The notes under the pieces are model-generated. The model ran no database searches and was not told where the DNA came from. It was given only the letters and a program-made list of their open reading frames with translations. From a virus, in the IMG/VR virus record IMGVR_UViG_3300021962_006651, positions 1 to 42,455 of that record: a stretch of 42,455 nucleotides of DNA. The stretch is one strand, 5' to 3'. Position numbers and translations under genes: made by a program. Each line of letters opens with the position of its first letter. Position 1 is the first letter of the stretch. Positions 24,062-32,361 of this stretch are shown here, one piece after another.

Positions 24062-24466
24062 TTATCTAATAATACCCTCCCCTTTACTTATTGATGTCGT
24101 TGTTCCTACAACAACTATTGGGCCCCCAGCATTACCACCAGTTGCCTGTACTAAAGTACCTGGAGGTATGGCAACTTCAATCTTCGCCTTTGTTAATAAA
24201 GCGTTTAATATTTCCTCAACCCTTATAATTTCCATTTGTAGATCTATATTTTCTGCACCACTGGGTAGTGGACCAATTCCGACCCCAATCTCCTTTTTAC
24301 GTTCAATTATTTTAGATGCAATATCAATTGCACTTAATCCTTCTCTAAATTTAGTACCAATAAGAATTTCTTCTTTTGTAATTGGTTGTAATGGTGTTGA
24401 GGGGGTAAATAAGTTTTTAAATATCCCCGCAATTGCTTCTATTGATGTAATTAATCCGTTTGCCAT
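24062..24466 (-). CDS. Hypothetical tail-group protein, 134 aa
   Basis: The product is not recognised. It has a helical middle (residues 25-90, with repeated acidic/basic turns) and a Gly/Val/Thr-rich C-terminus (PPGTLVQATGGNAGGPIVVV) that may be a beta strand or a flexible tail. No Cys or strong membrane segment is present, though residues 1-20 are moderately hydrophobic. It lies between the 62-aa coiled-coil gene and a large 571-aa gene, all closely spaced, in a group with the gp5-like baseplate protein. A virion or baseplate role is inferred from this context. Confidence 0.75.
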   Translation of the reverse strand: MANGLITSIEAIAGIFKNLFTPSTPLQPITKEEILIGTKFREGLSAIDIASKIIERKKEIGVGIGPLPSGAENIDLQMEIIRVEEILNALLTKAKIEVAIPPGTLVQATGGNAGGPIVVVGTTTSISKGEGIIR

Positions 24467-24477
24467 AATTTTATTTT

Positions 24478-26193
24478 TTAATCACAGAATCTACCACCTT
24501 TTTTAGATTGTAGATTAATATTATTTAAAGAGTTTAAATTAACTTTATCAGTAAACCCTCTCACTTTATCTACCACCTTTTCAGATTTACCAAATAAATT
24601 ATTAACATCTTCTATTTTATCGTTAACAAATCCAGGTAATAGACTAAGTTTTGATTTCAAATAGTTTATATTTTTTTCTTTAATTTTTTTTGTGATAACA
24701 CATTTAACTAAATTTTTTAATGCCTTAATAACTAAAGGTAATAAATATTCATAAATTAATTTTCTTAAAAGTTCACTTAATATATCTACTATTATACATT
24801 CAAATTCCTTTAATATCTTTTTTATACTAATTTCAGTAACAGGTTTACCATTTACTAAAAAATAAAAGAGATTTAACATTAGTAGGTTCTTTGGTGATAA
24901 TACTAATTTAGCCAAAGCAATTTGTAATGAGGTAATAAAATTTGATAGAAATTCTCCCGCAGCAGCATCTTTCTCTAAAGATTTTACTTTATCGACAGAT
25001 TCATTAATTAAATCATCTAAAGCTTTATTATATGTATTTATTCTTTGTTGTAATCCCACACTATTTTTAATTTCGTCATTTATTTTTAAAACGGTGTCGA
25101 AGGATATTGAGCTTATATTTTTACCACAACAATTTTTATATTCTTTTATACCTAATTTTTTTTCTTTTACTTTTTGTTTTATATTCGATAGTTGATTACT
25201 ATCAAAAGTATAAAAACTATCATCAAAAGTGAATTCTGTATTACCATTTCCAACACCATTATCTAAATAGTCATTTATGGAAGCTTCCATTTCAACAACT
25301 CTATTTAAACATTCATCTGGCAAATCGATTTTATTTGTAAGTGTACCATACAATAAGTCAATTACGTTTGGTATGACTTTATCTACATCAAAAAGAGGTT
25401 GTTGACTATTAAAATAATCAATTAATACGTTAATTAAGGTTTTATTATAATATGTTTGATTAATTACTCTAAAATTAAAAACTCTAGGTCTAGGTTCTAT
25501 ATTTTGGTATGCTACTGTACCGTCTCTTTGTGTAAACGCGATAGGACTATTTTCGTAATATCGTACCTCTAATATTTGTTTTCCATTTGTCGGGTCACTC
25601 CAAATTAAAGGACTACCATTTAATTGTATCACCTCCCATAAAAATGCATTGATGTCGGTGGTGGAATTACCATCATAAAATAATTTACCTATGTCAGTAT
25701 TTGGATCAGCAGCAAAAATACAAGTTAAGTCTATTTTATTTAACTCAACATTAAATCCAACACCATTTGTCCCACTATTTGGGATAGGTTGGTTATTTTG
25801 ATCATAAACAATGGTAGACGGTTGTATCTGATATAACCATTCAGGTATTTTAGGGTTTATTTTGCATGCATAACAACTTTTAATTGAATTTATGAAATTT
25901 ATAGATAGGTCTTCTGATAATGGTTGTAATTGTTCAACTAACCAACTAATTAGTTGTAAACGCATTTCTTCAAAGTTAATTCCTGAAATTAGTGCTAAAA
26001 TATCAGCCAAAAAGTCCATAACTTTTTGACTTGGGTTTAAATCTGGAACCTCAGGTATTAAATTTGGGACACTTAAGTCAGGTAAATTATTACATATTGT
26101 TTGGTTAAGGGATATTAATTCTAATATCTGCCTCTTAGTGTCTGTGATTAAATCTCCAGGTTTACATACAACATTCCTAAACTTATCGCTCAT
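24478..26193 (-). CDS. Hypothetical large tail/baseplate protein, 571 aa
   Basis: The product is not recognised. It starts with MSDKFRNVVCKPGDLITDTKR and has an N-terminal helical region with repeated LIPEVPDLNPS-type Pro turns. A middle part (about 120-290) is Asn/Ile-rich and beta-like. The C-terminal helical part includes a moderately hydrophobic stretch (about 415-500, AKLVLSPKNLLMLNLFYFLV and LLRKLIYEYLLPLVIKALKNLV). Six or more Cys are present, which is unusual here. The gene sits in the tail group, and its stop is 11 bases before the next gene. A structural virion role, perhaps baseplate wedge or tape-related, is possible, but no family evidence supports a specific choice. Confidence 0.77.
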   Translation of the reverse strand: MSDKFRNVVCKPGDLITDTKRQILELISLNQTICNNLPDLSVPNLIPEVPDLNPSQKVMDFLADILALISGINFEEMRLQLISWLVEQLQPLSEDLSINFINSIKSCYACKINPKIPEWLYQIQPSTIVYDQNNQPIPNSGTNGVGFNVELNKIDLTCIFAADPNTDIGKLFYDGNSTTDINAFLWEVIQLNGSPLIWSDPTNGKQILEVRYYENSPIAFTQRDGTVAYQNIEPRPRVFNFRVINQTYYNKTLINVLIDYFNSQQPLFDVDKVIPNVIDLLYGTLTNKIDLPDECLNRVVEMEASINDYLDNGVGNGNTEFTFDDSFYTFDSNQLSNIKQKVKEKKLGIKEYKNCCGKNISSISFDTVLKINDEIKNSVGLQQRINTYNKALDDLINESVDKVKSLEKDAAAGEFLSNFITSLQIALAKLVLSPKNLLMLNLFYFLVNGKPVTEISIKKILKEFECIIVDILSELLRKLIYEYLLPLVIKALKNLVKCVITKKIKEKNINYLKSKLSLLPGFVNDKIEDVNNLFGKSEKVVDKVRGFTDKVNLNSLNNINLQSKKGGRFCD

Positions 26194-26199
26194 AATTAA

Positions 26200-26580
26200 T
26201 TATTCTATGTCGTATTCTGTATTTTTGTTTTCAGATTTTTCTTTAAATAATTCTCTAAGAATACTTTTATCTTCTTCAGTAATACTGTTATCTGAAGTTT
26301 TATTTGTGTCGTCAGATTTACTACCTAATATCTGACTTTGTAATTTTGCTAGTGCAATTTTTTTGTCGACAGTACTCTCAATAATTTTTATAGTTTCATT
26401 ATTGACTTTACCTATTTGGTATTCATCATTATTGTCTTCAATCTCTGCTCTACTTTTTCTTTCATTTAGTTCTCTACGAGCACTATTCATAATGTTATTA
26501 CAATCATTATAAATTTCCTGCATTAATTCTTGTAAACTATCTTTATCTAAATTAATTTTAGTTTTTTTAGGCCTTGACAT
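26200..26580 (-). CDS. Hypothetical helical protein, 126 aa
   Basis: The product is not recognised. It has a basic N-terminus (MSRPKKTKIN), then helices rich in Asn, Glu and Arg (LQELMQEIYNDCNNIMNSAR), and a Ser/Thr/Asp-rich acidic tail. The pattern is that of a small assembly chaperone or a coiled-coil structural protein. A candidate late-promoter box lies 15 bases before its start, and the 571-aa gene follows 6 bases after its stop. It therefore likely opens the tail-protein transcription unit just after the late sigma gene. Confidence 0.72.
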   Translation of the reverse strand: MSRPKKTKINLDKDSLQELMQEIYNDCNNIMNSARRELNERKSRAEIEDNNDEYQIGKVNNETIKIIESTVDKKIALAKLQSQILGSKSDDTNKTSDNSITEEDKSILRELFKEKSENKNTEYDIE

Positions 26581-26595
26581 AACATTTGTTTTATT

Positions 26596-26603
26596 ATAAA
26601 TAT
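26596..26603 (-). promoter_or_regulatory. ATATTTAT box (minus strand) before tail unit
   Basis: On the minus strand this reads ATATTTATAATAAAAC, 15 bases before the start of the 126-aa gene. Confidence 0.48.
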
Positions 26604-26618
26604 CTTTCCTTTATTTTT

Positions 26619-27356
26619 TTATAACAAATCGTCATCTATTTTGTCATTTTTGATGAGTACGTACATCTTTTTAAATCTCCTCATACCAACTCTTATGTCT
26701 TTTGTCGATAAATCGGTTATTTCTCTGACGTAAGAAAGTATTAAATTTTTATTGTACTTATTACCACTTTCTATTTGCTCAAATATTGTTTCCCAATTAT
26801 CTAAAATTTTAATTAATGCATCACCAACCTTATATTCTGTTTCAGAAACTTTAGTATGTTGTATTTCCGCCTTTATGCTTGCAGATATTTCTTTAATAAA
26901 GTCATCTAATTGCATTTTTTGATCATCAATACTATACATTTGTTCATCCATTGCCTCTACTGTGTTATATACATCTTCATAAGAAACATCAGATTTTATC
27001 TTTTTATCATCCTTAATAAGTTGACCTAAAAGATAATGTTTACAGATTGTACCAAAATAAGAATAAGCTTTTTTATTCTTAGTAGGTTTAAAATTATGCA
27101 TTTTAGTAATTAAAAAAGAAAGTGTGTCTGCGTGTACGTCTTCGTATTCGTATTCTTTTCTATATAACTTATACCTTCGTATGATGGACTCAACCATCTT
27201 GTTTATTGGGTCTTTTAGAAATTCATTGTAAATTTTATTTCTTTCACTATATGACTCACTTGTTAAAAACTTAACTACTGCTTCCTCCTGATCAGGTCCA
27301 AAATATAAATTCGATGTTCTCTTCCGACCCCTTTTTTTGGGTTCTTCCGACATCAT
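26619..27356 (-). CDS. 55: Late RNA polymerase sigma factor, T4 gp55-like
   Basis: This divergent sigma factor is expected to direct host RNA polymerase to phage late promoters. Residues 40-120 resemble sigma region 2: NKMVESIIRRYKLYRKEYEY, a DVHADTLSFLITKM helix, NFKP and KKAYSYFGTICKHYLL, the last being the aromatic-rich -10 recognition helix with the conserved YFGTI-K pattern of gp55 proteins. No full region 4 is visible, again as in gp55, which relies on a clamp-bound coactivator. The N-terminus is basic (KKRGRKR). At 245 residues it is a little longer than T4 gp55 (185). It lies just before the tail unit. Its likely target is the ATATTTAT box repeated in the window. Start could be either of two adjacent Met codons. 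Confidence 0.87.
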   Translation of the reverse strand: MMSEEPKKRGRKRTSNLYFGPDQEEAVVKFLTSESYSERNKIYNEFLKDPINKMVESIIRRYKLYRKEYEYEDVHADTLSFLITKMHNFKPTKNKKAYSYFGTICKHYLLGQLIKDDKKIKSDVSYEDVYNTVEAMDEQMYSIDDQKMQLDDFIKEISASIKAEIQHTKVSETEYKVGDALIKILDNWETIFEQIESGNKYNKNLILSYVREITDLSTKDIRVGMRRFKKMYVLIKNDKIDDDLL

Positions 27357-27364
27357 AATTTTTA

Positions 27365-28141
27365 TTATACCTCATATGTTATTTCTCTGTCTTCAGTGAA
27401 AAAATATTCTTTCTTTGCTTTGTTTACCCAAAATTTACTTTCTAAAACATCGATAGTAGTCTTATATTCTACGAATAAAGAACCTTCTCTATTGTTAGTA
27501 TGTTTGTAACCCAATTTAGGGATAACCATAATAGGGATAGAAAGATAAGACATTCTTAATAAGAATTCGTAGGTGAATGTAAGTTTCATATTAGATTTTA
27601 GTCCACCATTTTCTAAGAATGTTTCTCGTTTAACAATCATCCCATCGAAGTTAAAATTTTGTACTCTTTGTAATGTATTATTATCTAGATAACCAATTTG
27701 TTCAGAAAAGTCTTTAGCCCAAACACTTTCGTTAGTAAATGAAATAAATCTACCATTTTCATCAGTTTCATATACTATTGGTAAAAATACCCCCACTTCA
27801 GGATATGATTTAATATAATCTAACCCATTTTTAATCCAAATAGGAGACACTTCATCATCATATTCTACAAAAGTAAAATAATCTCCAGTACTTTTTTCAA
27901 CACCATAATTAATTTGTGATTGGAAATCATAATTACCTGTCTCGTTTTCAATTACTTTAGTTACGTCTTTTAAATCTCCAAAGTCGTAATTATTTAAATA
28001 GTTTTTTATTGCCTCATCGTTTGATGTAACAAACAAAACTTCTGAAGGTTTAACCCTTTGTCCTTTAATACTCTCAATACATCCTACAATATAACTTTCT
28101 TCTAATTTGTGTACTGGTACTATTACTGTAATATTCGCCAT
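27365..28141 (-). CDS. Glycosyltransferase, GT2 (GT-A fold) type
   Basis: The N-terminus ITVIVPVHKLEESYIVGCIESI is the usual first strand and helix of a GT-A enzyme (key residues VPV and the C/SIxSI helix). A metal-binding acidic motif (EYDDE, in FTFVEYDDEVSPIW) lies near residue 90, and a later FDGMIVKRETFLENGG segment near 170 fits the acceptor-side region. The enzyme would move a sugar from a nucleotide-sugar donor to an unknown acceptor, probably a glycan or virion protein. It is soluble with no membrane anchor. The sigma-factor gene starts 8 bases after its stop. It forms a sugar-related pair with the GT-B enzyme upstream. Confidence 0.88.
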   Translation of the reverse strand: MANITVIVPVHKLEESYIVGCIESIKGQRVKPSEVLFVTSNDEAIKNYLNNYDFGDLKDVTKVIENETGNYDFQSQINYGVEKSTGDYFTFVEYDDEVSPIWIKNGLDYIKSYPEVGVFLPIVYETDENGRFISFTNESVWAKDFSEQIGYLDNNTLQRVQNFNFDGMIVKRETFLENGGLKSNMKLTFTYEFLLRMSYLSIPIMVIPKLGYKHTNNREGSLFVEYKTTIDVLESKFWVNKAKKEYFFTEDREITYEV

Positions 28142-28163
28142 TTTATATTTTATTTTTTAATTG

Positions 28164-28298
28164 TTATCTACCTTGTCCTCTATATTTTTTTTTATAAAGT
28201 TTACTAGTTTTTAATTTACTTCGTTTTGTTTTTGAGTGTACTCCTTTTCTTTTCCTTCTTGGGTTAGGTGAGTACGAATTAACTTGTCCTTTAGCCAT
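28164..28298 (-). CDS. Very basic 44-residue protein
   Basis: Reads MAKGQVNSYSPNPRRKRKGV and continues to a C-terminal YRGQGR. There are 17 Lys/Arg and no acidic residue, giving an extreme positive charge. The composition is that of a nucleic-acid-binding or ribosomal-type peptide, without any fold that can be named. The start overlaps the end of the upstream glycosyltransferase by 8 bases (ATGGCTAA), a geometry used at other junctions here, which supports it as real. It could condense DNA in the head, bind RNA polymerase or ribosomes; all of this is inference. I recall similar short 'KGQV...SPNPKRKRKGVH' proteins in other phages but cannot confirm a family name. Confidence 0.85.
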   Translation of the reverse strand: MAKGQVNSYSPNPRRKRKGVHSKTKRSKLKTSKLYKKKYRGQGR

Positions 28299-29430
28299 TT
28301 GTTTCGTTATTTTCAGTTGTTACTTCCTCTTTTTCTTTAAGTTGGGTATATGTGGTTTCTAATTCAACTACCCTCCTTTTAAAAATACCATCATAAACTT
28401 CAGAAAGAACTTTATCAGAATCTTCTACACTATATTTATCACCCCATTCTTTCATACCATTCATCACATTTTCAGGAAGAGCGTCTTCTAAGTACAACCC
28501 AACCATAGTTGCGATAATATCAGGAATTGCGTTCATATTAGGAGTCCAAATACCATTATCAACAAGATTTAAATTACCATTCTCATCAATATTACCCATC
28601 CATTCTGGTACCATTCTAGGAATTTTACCAATTACAGGTGTGTTAGATTTCATACATTCTAATGGGAATGTACCAAAACTAGAAAGTTCATCAACCCAAA
28701 CACCTAAGAAAGATTGACCCAATTCTTTTGCGAACGTTTCTCTAGGTAATCCTGACATATCTCTAAATGTTACAAATCTGTAGTGTGGATACTTTTGATA
28801 GAATACTTTCACAATTTTAAGTAATTCTCTTTTATCTCTCGCAACCATCGCCACTGTAGGGATTTTAGGTTTATCACTATCTTTAAAGAAAGATGGGATT
28901 CCCACAGGTACGATATCAGTTCTCATACCTCTAAAAACTGAATTAACATAATTACTAAGGTTTTGATTCGTAGTAATCACATCTCTAATACCAAATTGTT
29001 CCCAACCTTCACCGATCTCCAACATTTCAAATATGTATTCATATGATTGTACAAATACAATTCTTTTACAAGGGAAGTTTGCGGTTTGTTTAATAATACT
29101 TGCAAATGCTTCAGGTACTACAACAAAGTCAGAAGGACCAACTTGTAATTTTTGTGATTCGATAGAAACGTGTGGTAGGTTTGCATATTCTTCACCTAAC
29201 CATTCTGCGATACCCATACCTTCTTCATCTTCTCTAAGTTTATAATCATTCTTATCATGAAGAATTTGAGCGTTGTACCCTAAATCTCTTAATTTTTTTA
29301 CGTGTTCGTAAATTCTCGCAACACCTGCGGTTGGGTTACCTTTGGTGTCGATAGTAAAGAAATAAATACCAAAATCTTTGTTGTTAATTTTTTCGATACT
29401 ATTCTTAATTCTGTCTAATTGTTCACTCAT
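28291..29430 (-). CDS. Glycosyltransferase, GT-B fold (GT4-like)
   Basis: The protein (379 aa) has two Rossmann-like halves. The first contains GNPTAGVARIYEHVKKLRDLG, a typical acceptor-domain opening (key residues G-x-ARI, H-x-x-LRDLG). The second begins near PTVAMVARDKRELLKIVKVF and includes the donor-binding region VDELSSFGTFPLECMKSNTP with the E-x7-E arrangement (Glu in DEL and in LEC). Such enzymes take a nucleotide-sugar donor and retain the anomeric configuration. It is cytoplasmic with no membrane segment. It precedes the 44-aa basic protein with an 8-base overlap. Its acceptor is unknown; virion glycosylation is a possibility. Confidence 0.87.
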   Translation of the reverse strand: MSEQLDRIKNSIEKINNKDFGIYFFTIDTKGNPTAGVARIYEHVKKLRDLGYNAQILHDKNDYKLREDEEGMGIAEWLGEEYANLPHVSIESQKLQVGPSDFVVVPEAFASIIKQTANFPCKRIVFVQSYEYIFEMLEIGEGWEQFGIRDVITTNQNLSNYVNSVFRGMRTDIVPVGIPSFFKDSDKPKIPTVAMVARDKRELLKIVKVFYQKYPHYRFVTFRDMSGLPRETFAKELGQSFLGVWVDELSSFGTFPLECMKSNTPVIGKIPRMVPEWMGNIDENGNLNLVDNGIWTPNMNAIPDIIATMVGLYLEDALPENVMNGMKEWGDKYSVEDSDKVLSEVYDGIFKRRVVELETTYTQLKEKEEVTTENNETNG

Positions 29431-29450
29431 AACATTATTACTTTTTATTA

Positions 29451-29780
29451 TTATAATTCTTTAAGAATTCCTTTCATCAACAGAGTGTTAAAGGCAATCT
29501 TAAAAGGTATAGTTGCGTTGTTAAGTGCAACAACACCCATTTTATTATCTACTTCTTCGTTGTACATCATTATACCACCTATCAGTTCCCTATACATCTC
29601 GTATTTAGTTACGTCAATATGTAACCCACCTGTATCGGTAATAGGTTCTTCATCATCACCATCTTTTCCTTCATTTACTTTTATTGGAAGTGGTTCTTGT
29701 TCTATTCGAACTATTTCTGACAATCTGTCGATGTCGAGGTATAATTCTTTACCTCCAATTTCTAATAGTAAATTATCCAT
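29451..29780 (-). CDS. Hypothetical protein, 109 aa
   Basis: The product is not recognised. N-terminal residues (NLLLEIGGKELYLDIDRLSEIV) look like a small beta-hairpin and helix; an acidic linker (GKDGDDEEP) at about 38-47 divides it from a C-terminal helical half (YEMYRELIGGIMMYNEEVDNKM, LNNATIPFKIAFNTLLMKGIL). There are no Cys and no membrane segment. It lies between the HAD-like gene and the glycosyltransferase gene, 20 bases before the latter. Function cannot be guessed; it is kept because of its operon position and a clean open frame. Confidence 0.75.
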   Translation of the reverse strand: MDNLLLEIGGKELYLDIDRLSEIVRIEQEPLPIKVNEGKDGDDEEPITDTGGLHIDVTKYEMYRELIGGIMMYNEEVDNKMGVVALNNATIPFKIAFNTLLMKGILKEL

Positions 29781-29825
29781 ATGATTTTTTTATTAATTTA
29801 ACTTTATTTTTGTAATAAGTAAATA

Positions 29826-30443
29826 TTAAACGTCCTCGAACTCTATAGTTTCTGTACCTAATATTTTACCTAACAATTTTTTATCGTCTAATAATTCTTT
29901 TAAATCCACAATAGTATAATCAGAATTACACATTTTATTGTAAGTATTAATTACTTTTATAGAAACTTTATCTAATGGTTTAGAAACTAAAGTATCTGGT
30001 GACGCAGTAATTAAAACATCCACATGATCCCATTTATCTGAGTAATTTCTAACAAACTTTATTGTATTAACTTTACAAGATAACTTAGATAAAAAGAATA
30101 GAGTAGATGGTTTACTATTATTAAGTTCTTTACTGATAATAATAGGTTCATGACCTAAATCTTCAATTAAATTATGTAATTGATTTAAATGTTCTACTGA
30201 ATTAATTTTGGTTTCTCCAGCGTGTCCAAAAATCTCTAAAGATGAATCTACATACATAAATCTATTAAGTTCTTCAGTACCACCAGTAAATTTAAACCAC
30301 TTTAAAAGATCTAAATCTTTAATGTCTCTTTTAGGGGATTCTTCACCTTCTTCTAATTCTACTGGATAATACTTATCATAAACAGACTCAAATTTAGTAA
30401 TAAAGTCTCTGACTACACCGTCAACGGTTATCCCTATTCTCAT
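29826..30443 (-). CDS. HAD-like 5'(3')-nucleotidase homologue, catalytically degenerate
   Basis: The overall pattern is that of small HAD phosphatases of the deoxyribonucleotidase type. The first strand IGITVDGVVRDF matches the family's I-D-x-D-G-V but has Thr6 where the nucleophile Asp should be. The Ser/Thr and Lys motifs fit IIISKE (102-106) and SKPSTLFFLSK (110-120). The metal-binding DD motif is replaced by TA in DVLITASPDTL (142-152). So both acidic pairs are damaged, and hydrolysis by the usual mechanism is unlikely; a binding or regulatory role is more probable. The start overlaps the preceding 57-aa gene by 23 bases. Assignment is by pattern only. Confidence 0.7.
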   Translation of the reverse strand: MRIGITVDGVVRDFITKFESVYDKYYPVELEEGEESPKRDIKDLDLLKWFKFTGGTEELNRFMYVDSSLEIFGHAGETKINSVEHLNQLHNLIEDLGHEPIIISKELNNSKPSTLFFLSKLSCKVNTIKFVRNYSDKWDHVDVLITASPDTLVSKPLDKVSIKVINTYNKMCNSDYTIVDLKELLDDKKLLGKILGTETIEFEDV

Positions 30444-30594
30444 CTTTTTCTATTGTATAAATTTCTAATAATTGTCTTTTGTCTAATTTTTTTATAAGAC
30501 TAAAATATTCTAATGCAAATTCATAAGAATAACATTCTACAGAATTAATACATTCATTATCTTTTGTTTTTAAAGTATATTTTTTATCACTCAT
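30421..30594 (-). CDS. Hypothetical protein, 57 aa
   Basis: The product is not recognised. It reads MSDKKYTLKTKDNECINSVE and ends with DENRDNR; the middle is an amphipathic helix (YEFALEYFSLIKKL). It fills the space between the PhoH gene (start codon 3 bases after the PhoH stop) and the HAD-like gene, which it overlaps by 23 bases at its end. The otherwise empty gap and tight spacing support it as a real gene. Confidence 0.72.
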   Translation of the reverse strand: MSDKKYTLKTKDNECINSVECYSYEFALEYFSLIKKLDKRQLLEIYTIEKDENRDNR

Positions 30595-30597
30595 TTT

Positions 30598-31350
30598 TTA
30601 TTGGGGTTCTAAAGTTTCAAAAATTTCTTCGATTGTTTTAATTATTGGGTTTCTTACAACATCTTCAGGGTTTCTAAGTTCTACACAACCGAAACCTTCG
30701 ATATCCTTAAATTTTTCAATAACTACTTCTAATGAACTTTCTTTTTTATTTCTTAAGTCTTTTTGTTTGACATCACCCATAATAACCATTTTAGAATTAT
30801 CACCAATTCTCGTCATAAGGGTTCTAATATTTTCTAATGTGATATTTTGTGCCTCATCAATTAATATAATTGAGTTGTCAATACTTCTACCTCTGGCAAA
30901 TGCAATGGGAACTATTTCTATTACACCTAACTCTATTAGTTTTTCCATTCTACTTTTACCGATTAATTTTCTAATATTATCAGTAAAGGATTCCATAATA
31001 GGTGCCATCTTTTCTTTTAAATCACCAGGTAAGTGTCCAATTTCTTCATTTTTAAGTGGGGTAATAGATTTAACTAAAACAATTCTTTTATACCTTTCTT
31101 TAGTAGTCACTAACTTTATTGCCTCCGCACAAGATAAAAATGTCTTTCCTGATCCCGGTAATCCACTACATATTGTTATTTCATTATTTCTAATAGAGTC
31201 TATTAATTTTTTTTGGTTTTCTGTTTTACATTTTACGTTAATGGATATTGTTTTAAATAACTTCTCCTCTTCTACGTTTCTCCTGTTAAGGAATTCCTGC
31301 ATTTCGATAATATCTTCTTCAGGAATTTGTTTATTTCTTCTTCTACTCAT
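30598..31350 (-). CDS. phoH: PhoH-like ATPase
   Basis: The P-loop GLPGSGKT is at residues 63-70, Walker B IILIDEAQN at 161-169, and a sensor region MGDVKQKDL near 196. The KSITPLKNEEIGHLPGD segment after strand 2 is typical of the PhoH family (T-x-P-G-x-LPGD type). PhoH proteins are RNA-helicase or phosphate-stress-linked ATPases, very common in T4-like phages, with unclear function in phage growth. The N-terminus has a basic start (MSRRRNKQIPEE). At 250 residues it is of usual size. It precedes the 57-aa gene by 3 bases. No clear promoter was found upstream. Confidence 0.95.
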   Translation of the reverse strand: MSRRRNKQIPEEDIIEMQEFLNRRNVEEEKLFKTISINVKCKTENQKKLIDSIRNNEITICSGLPGSGKTFLSCAEAIKLVTTKERYKRIVLVKSITPLKNEEIGHLPGDLKEKMAPIMESFTDNIRKLIGKSRMEKLIELGVIEIVPIAFARGRSIDNSIILIDEAQNITLENIRTLMTRIGDNSKMVIMGDVKQKDLRNKKESSLEVVIEKFKDIEGFGCVELRNPEDVVRNPIIKTIEEIFETLEPQ

Positions 31351-31386
31351 ATAATAAATTTATTATATAATTATAATAATTAAAGT

Positions 31387-32361
31387 TTATTTACTATAAT
31401 ATTTTAACCAATATTCTATCATTTCGTCTAGCATAGTCTCAAAACTATATTTAGGCACCCACCCTAATTCACTCCTTAATTTAGTGGAATCACCTTTTAA
31501 ATCGTTTAGTTCCTCAGGTCTCATATGTTTACCAGAAATAACAATGTAATCTTTGTATTTTAAATTTAATTTAGTGAAGACATATTCACAAAGTTCTCTC
31601 ACAGAATGTGATACACCTGTTGCACAAACATAATCGTTAGGTTCATCTGTTTGTAACATCATCCACATCGCTTCAACATAATCTTTAGCGTGACCCCAAT
31701 CTCTTGTTGCGTCTAAATTACCTAAGTGTAAATTACCTTGTAAACCTAATTTAATTTTAACCGCAGCTTTAACAACTTTATTTGTTACAAAATTAGTACC
31801 CCTACGAGGAGATTCGTGGTTAAATAATATACCATTCCATATTTTCATCCCATATGAATTTCTATAATTTCTTGTAATATTATATGAAAAAACTTTCGCA
31901 CAACCATACGGTGATACAGGATTCATTGGTGTGGTTTCTCTTTGGAATCCATCTTTATCGGTATTATTACCAAACATTTCAGACGATGAAGCTTGATAAA
32001 TTTTAGAATTCGGTGAAACCATTCTAACTGCCTCCAATAAATTAAGTGTTCCCAATCCTGTGGCGTTTGCGGTATATAGTGGTTGATCAAAACTTACCCT
32101 AACATGAGATTGTGCAGCTAAATTATATATTTCATCTGGTTGTACTTTTTGTAAGACACTAACTAAAGATGCCATATCAGTTAAATCTGCATACTCTAAA
32201 TTTAATTTCTCAAAAATATGGTCAATTCTAACAGATTGTGTTTCTGACACAGAGTTTCTTTTAACTACACCCCAAACCTCATATCCCTTTTCTAATAAAA
32301 ACTCTGCAAGATAAGAACCATCTTGCCCGTTAATACCTGTTATTAGTGCTTTTTTACTCAT
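31387..32361 (-). CDS. gmd: GDP-mannose 4,6-dehydratase
   Basis: This short-chain dehydrogenase/reductase family enzyme turns GDP-D-mannose into GDP-4-keto-6-deoxy-D-mannose using bound NADP(H). The cofactor loop TGINGQDGSYLAE (GxxGxxG at 9-15), the RNS/NADP region VVKRNS, the catalytic SSSEMFG (125-131) and YGCAK (Tyr152, Lys156) are all present, as are NHESPRRG and NLDATRDWGHAKDYVEAMW near 190-235, which are strongly diagnostic of GMD. At 324 residues it is slightly shorter than bacterial GMD. Its start overlaps the ColD-like gene stop by 8 bases, so the two are co-translated. It supplies the first step of the sugar-nucleotide route encoded next to it. Confidence 0.96.
   Translation of the reverse strand: MSKKALITGINGQDGSYLAEFLLEKGYEVWGVVKRNSVSETQSVRIDHIFEKLNLEYADLTDMASLVSVLQKVQPDEIYNLAAQSHVRVSFDQPLYTANATGLGTLNLLEAVRMVSPNSKIYQASSSEMFGNNTDKDGFQRETTPMNPVSPYGCAKVFSYNITRNYRNSYGMKIWNGILFNHESPRRGTNFVTNKVVKAAVKIKLGLQGNLHLGNLDATRDWGHAKDYVEAMWMMLQTDEPNDYVCATGVSHSVRELCEYVFTKLNLKYKDYIVISGKHMRPEELNDLKGDSTKLRSELGWVPKYSFETMLDEMIEYWLKYYSK

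Noticed and set aside
24012-24506. 164-codon plus-strand open frame, hydrophobic
   Set aside because: It spans the whole of the 134-aa minus-strand gene and the edges of two others; it has no plus-strand context in a region read entirely on the minus strand.
30767-31354. 195-codon plus-strand open frame
   Set aside because: It lies wholly opposite PhoH, whose Walker A and B motifs are clear on the minus strand.
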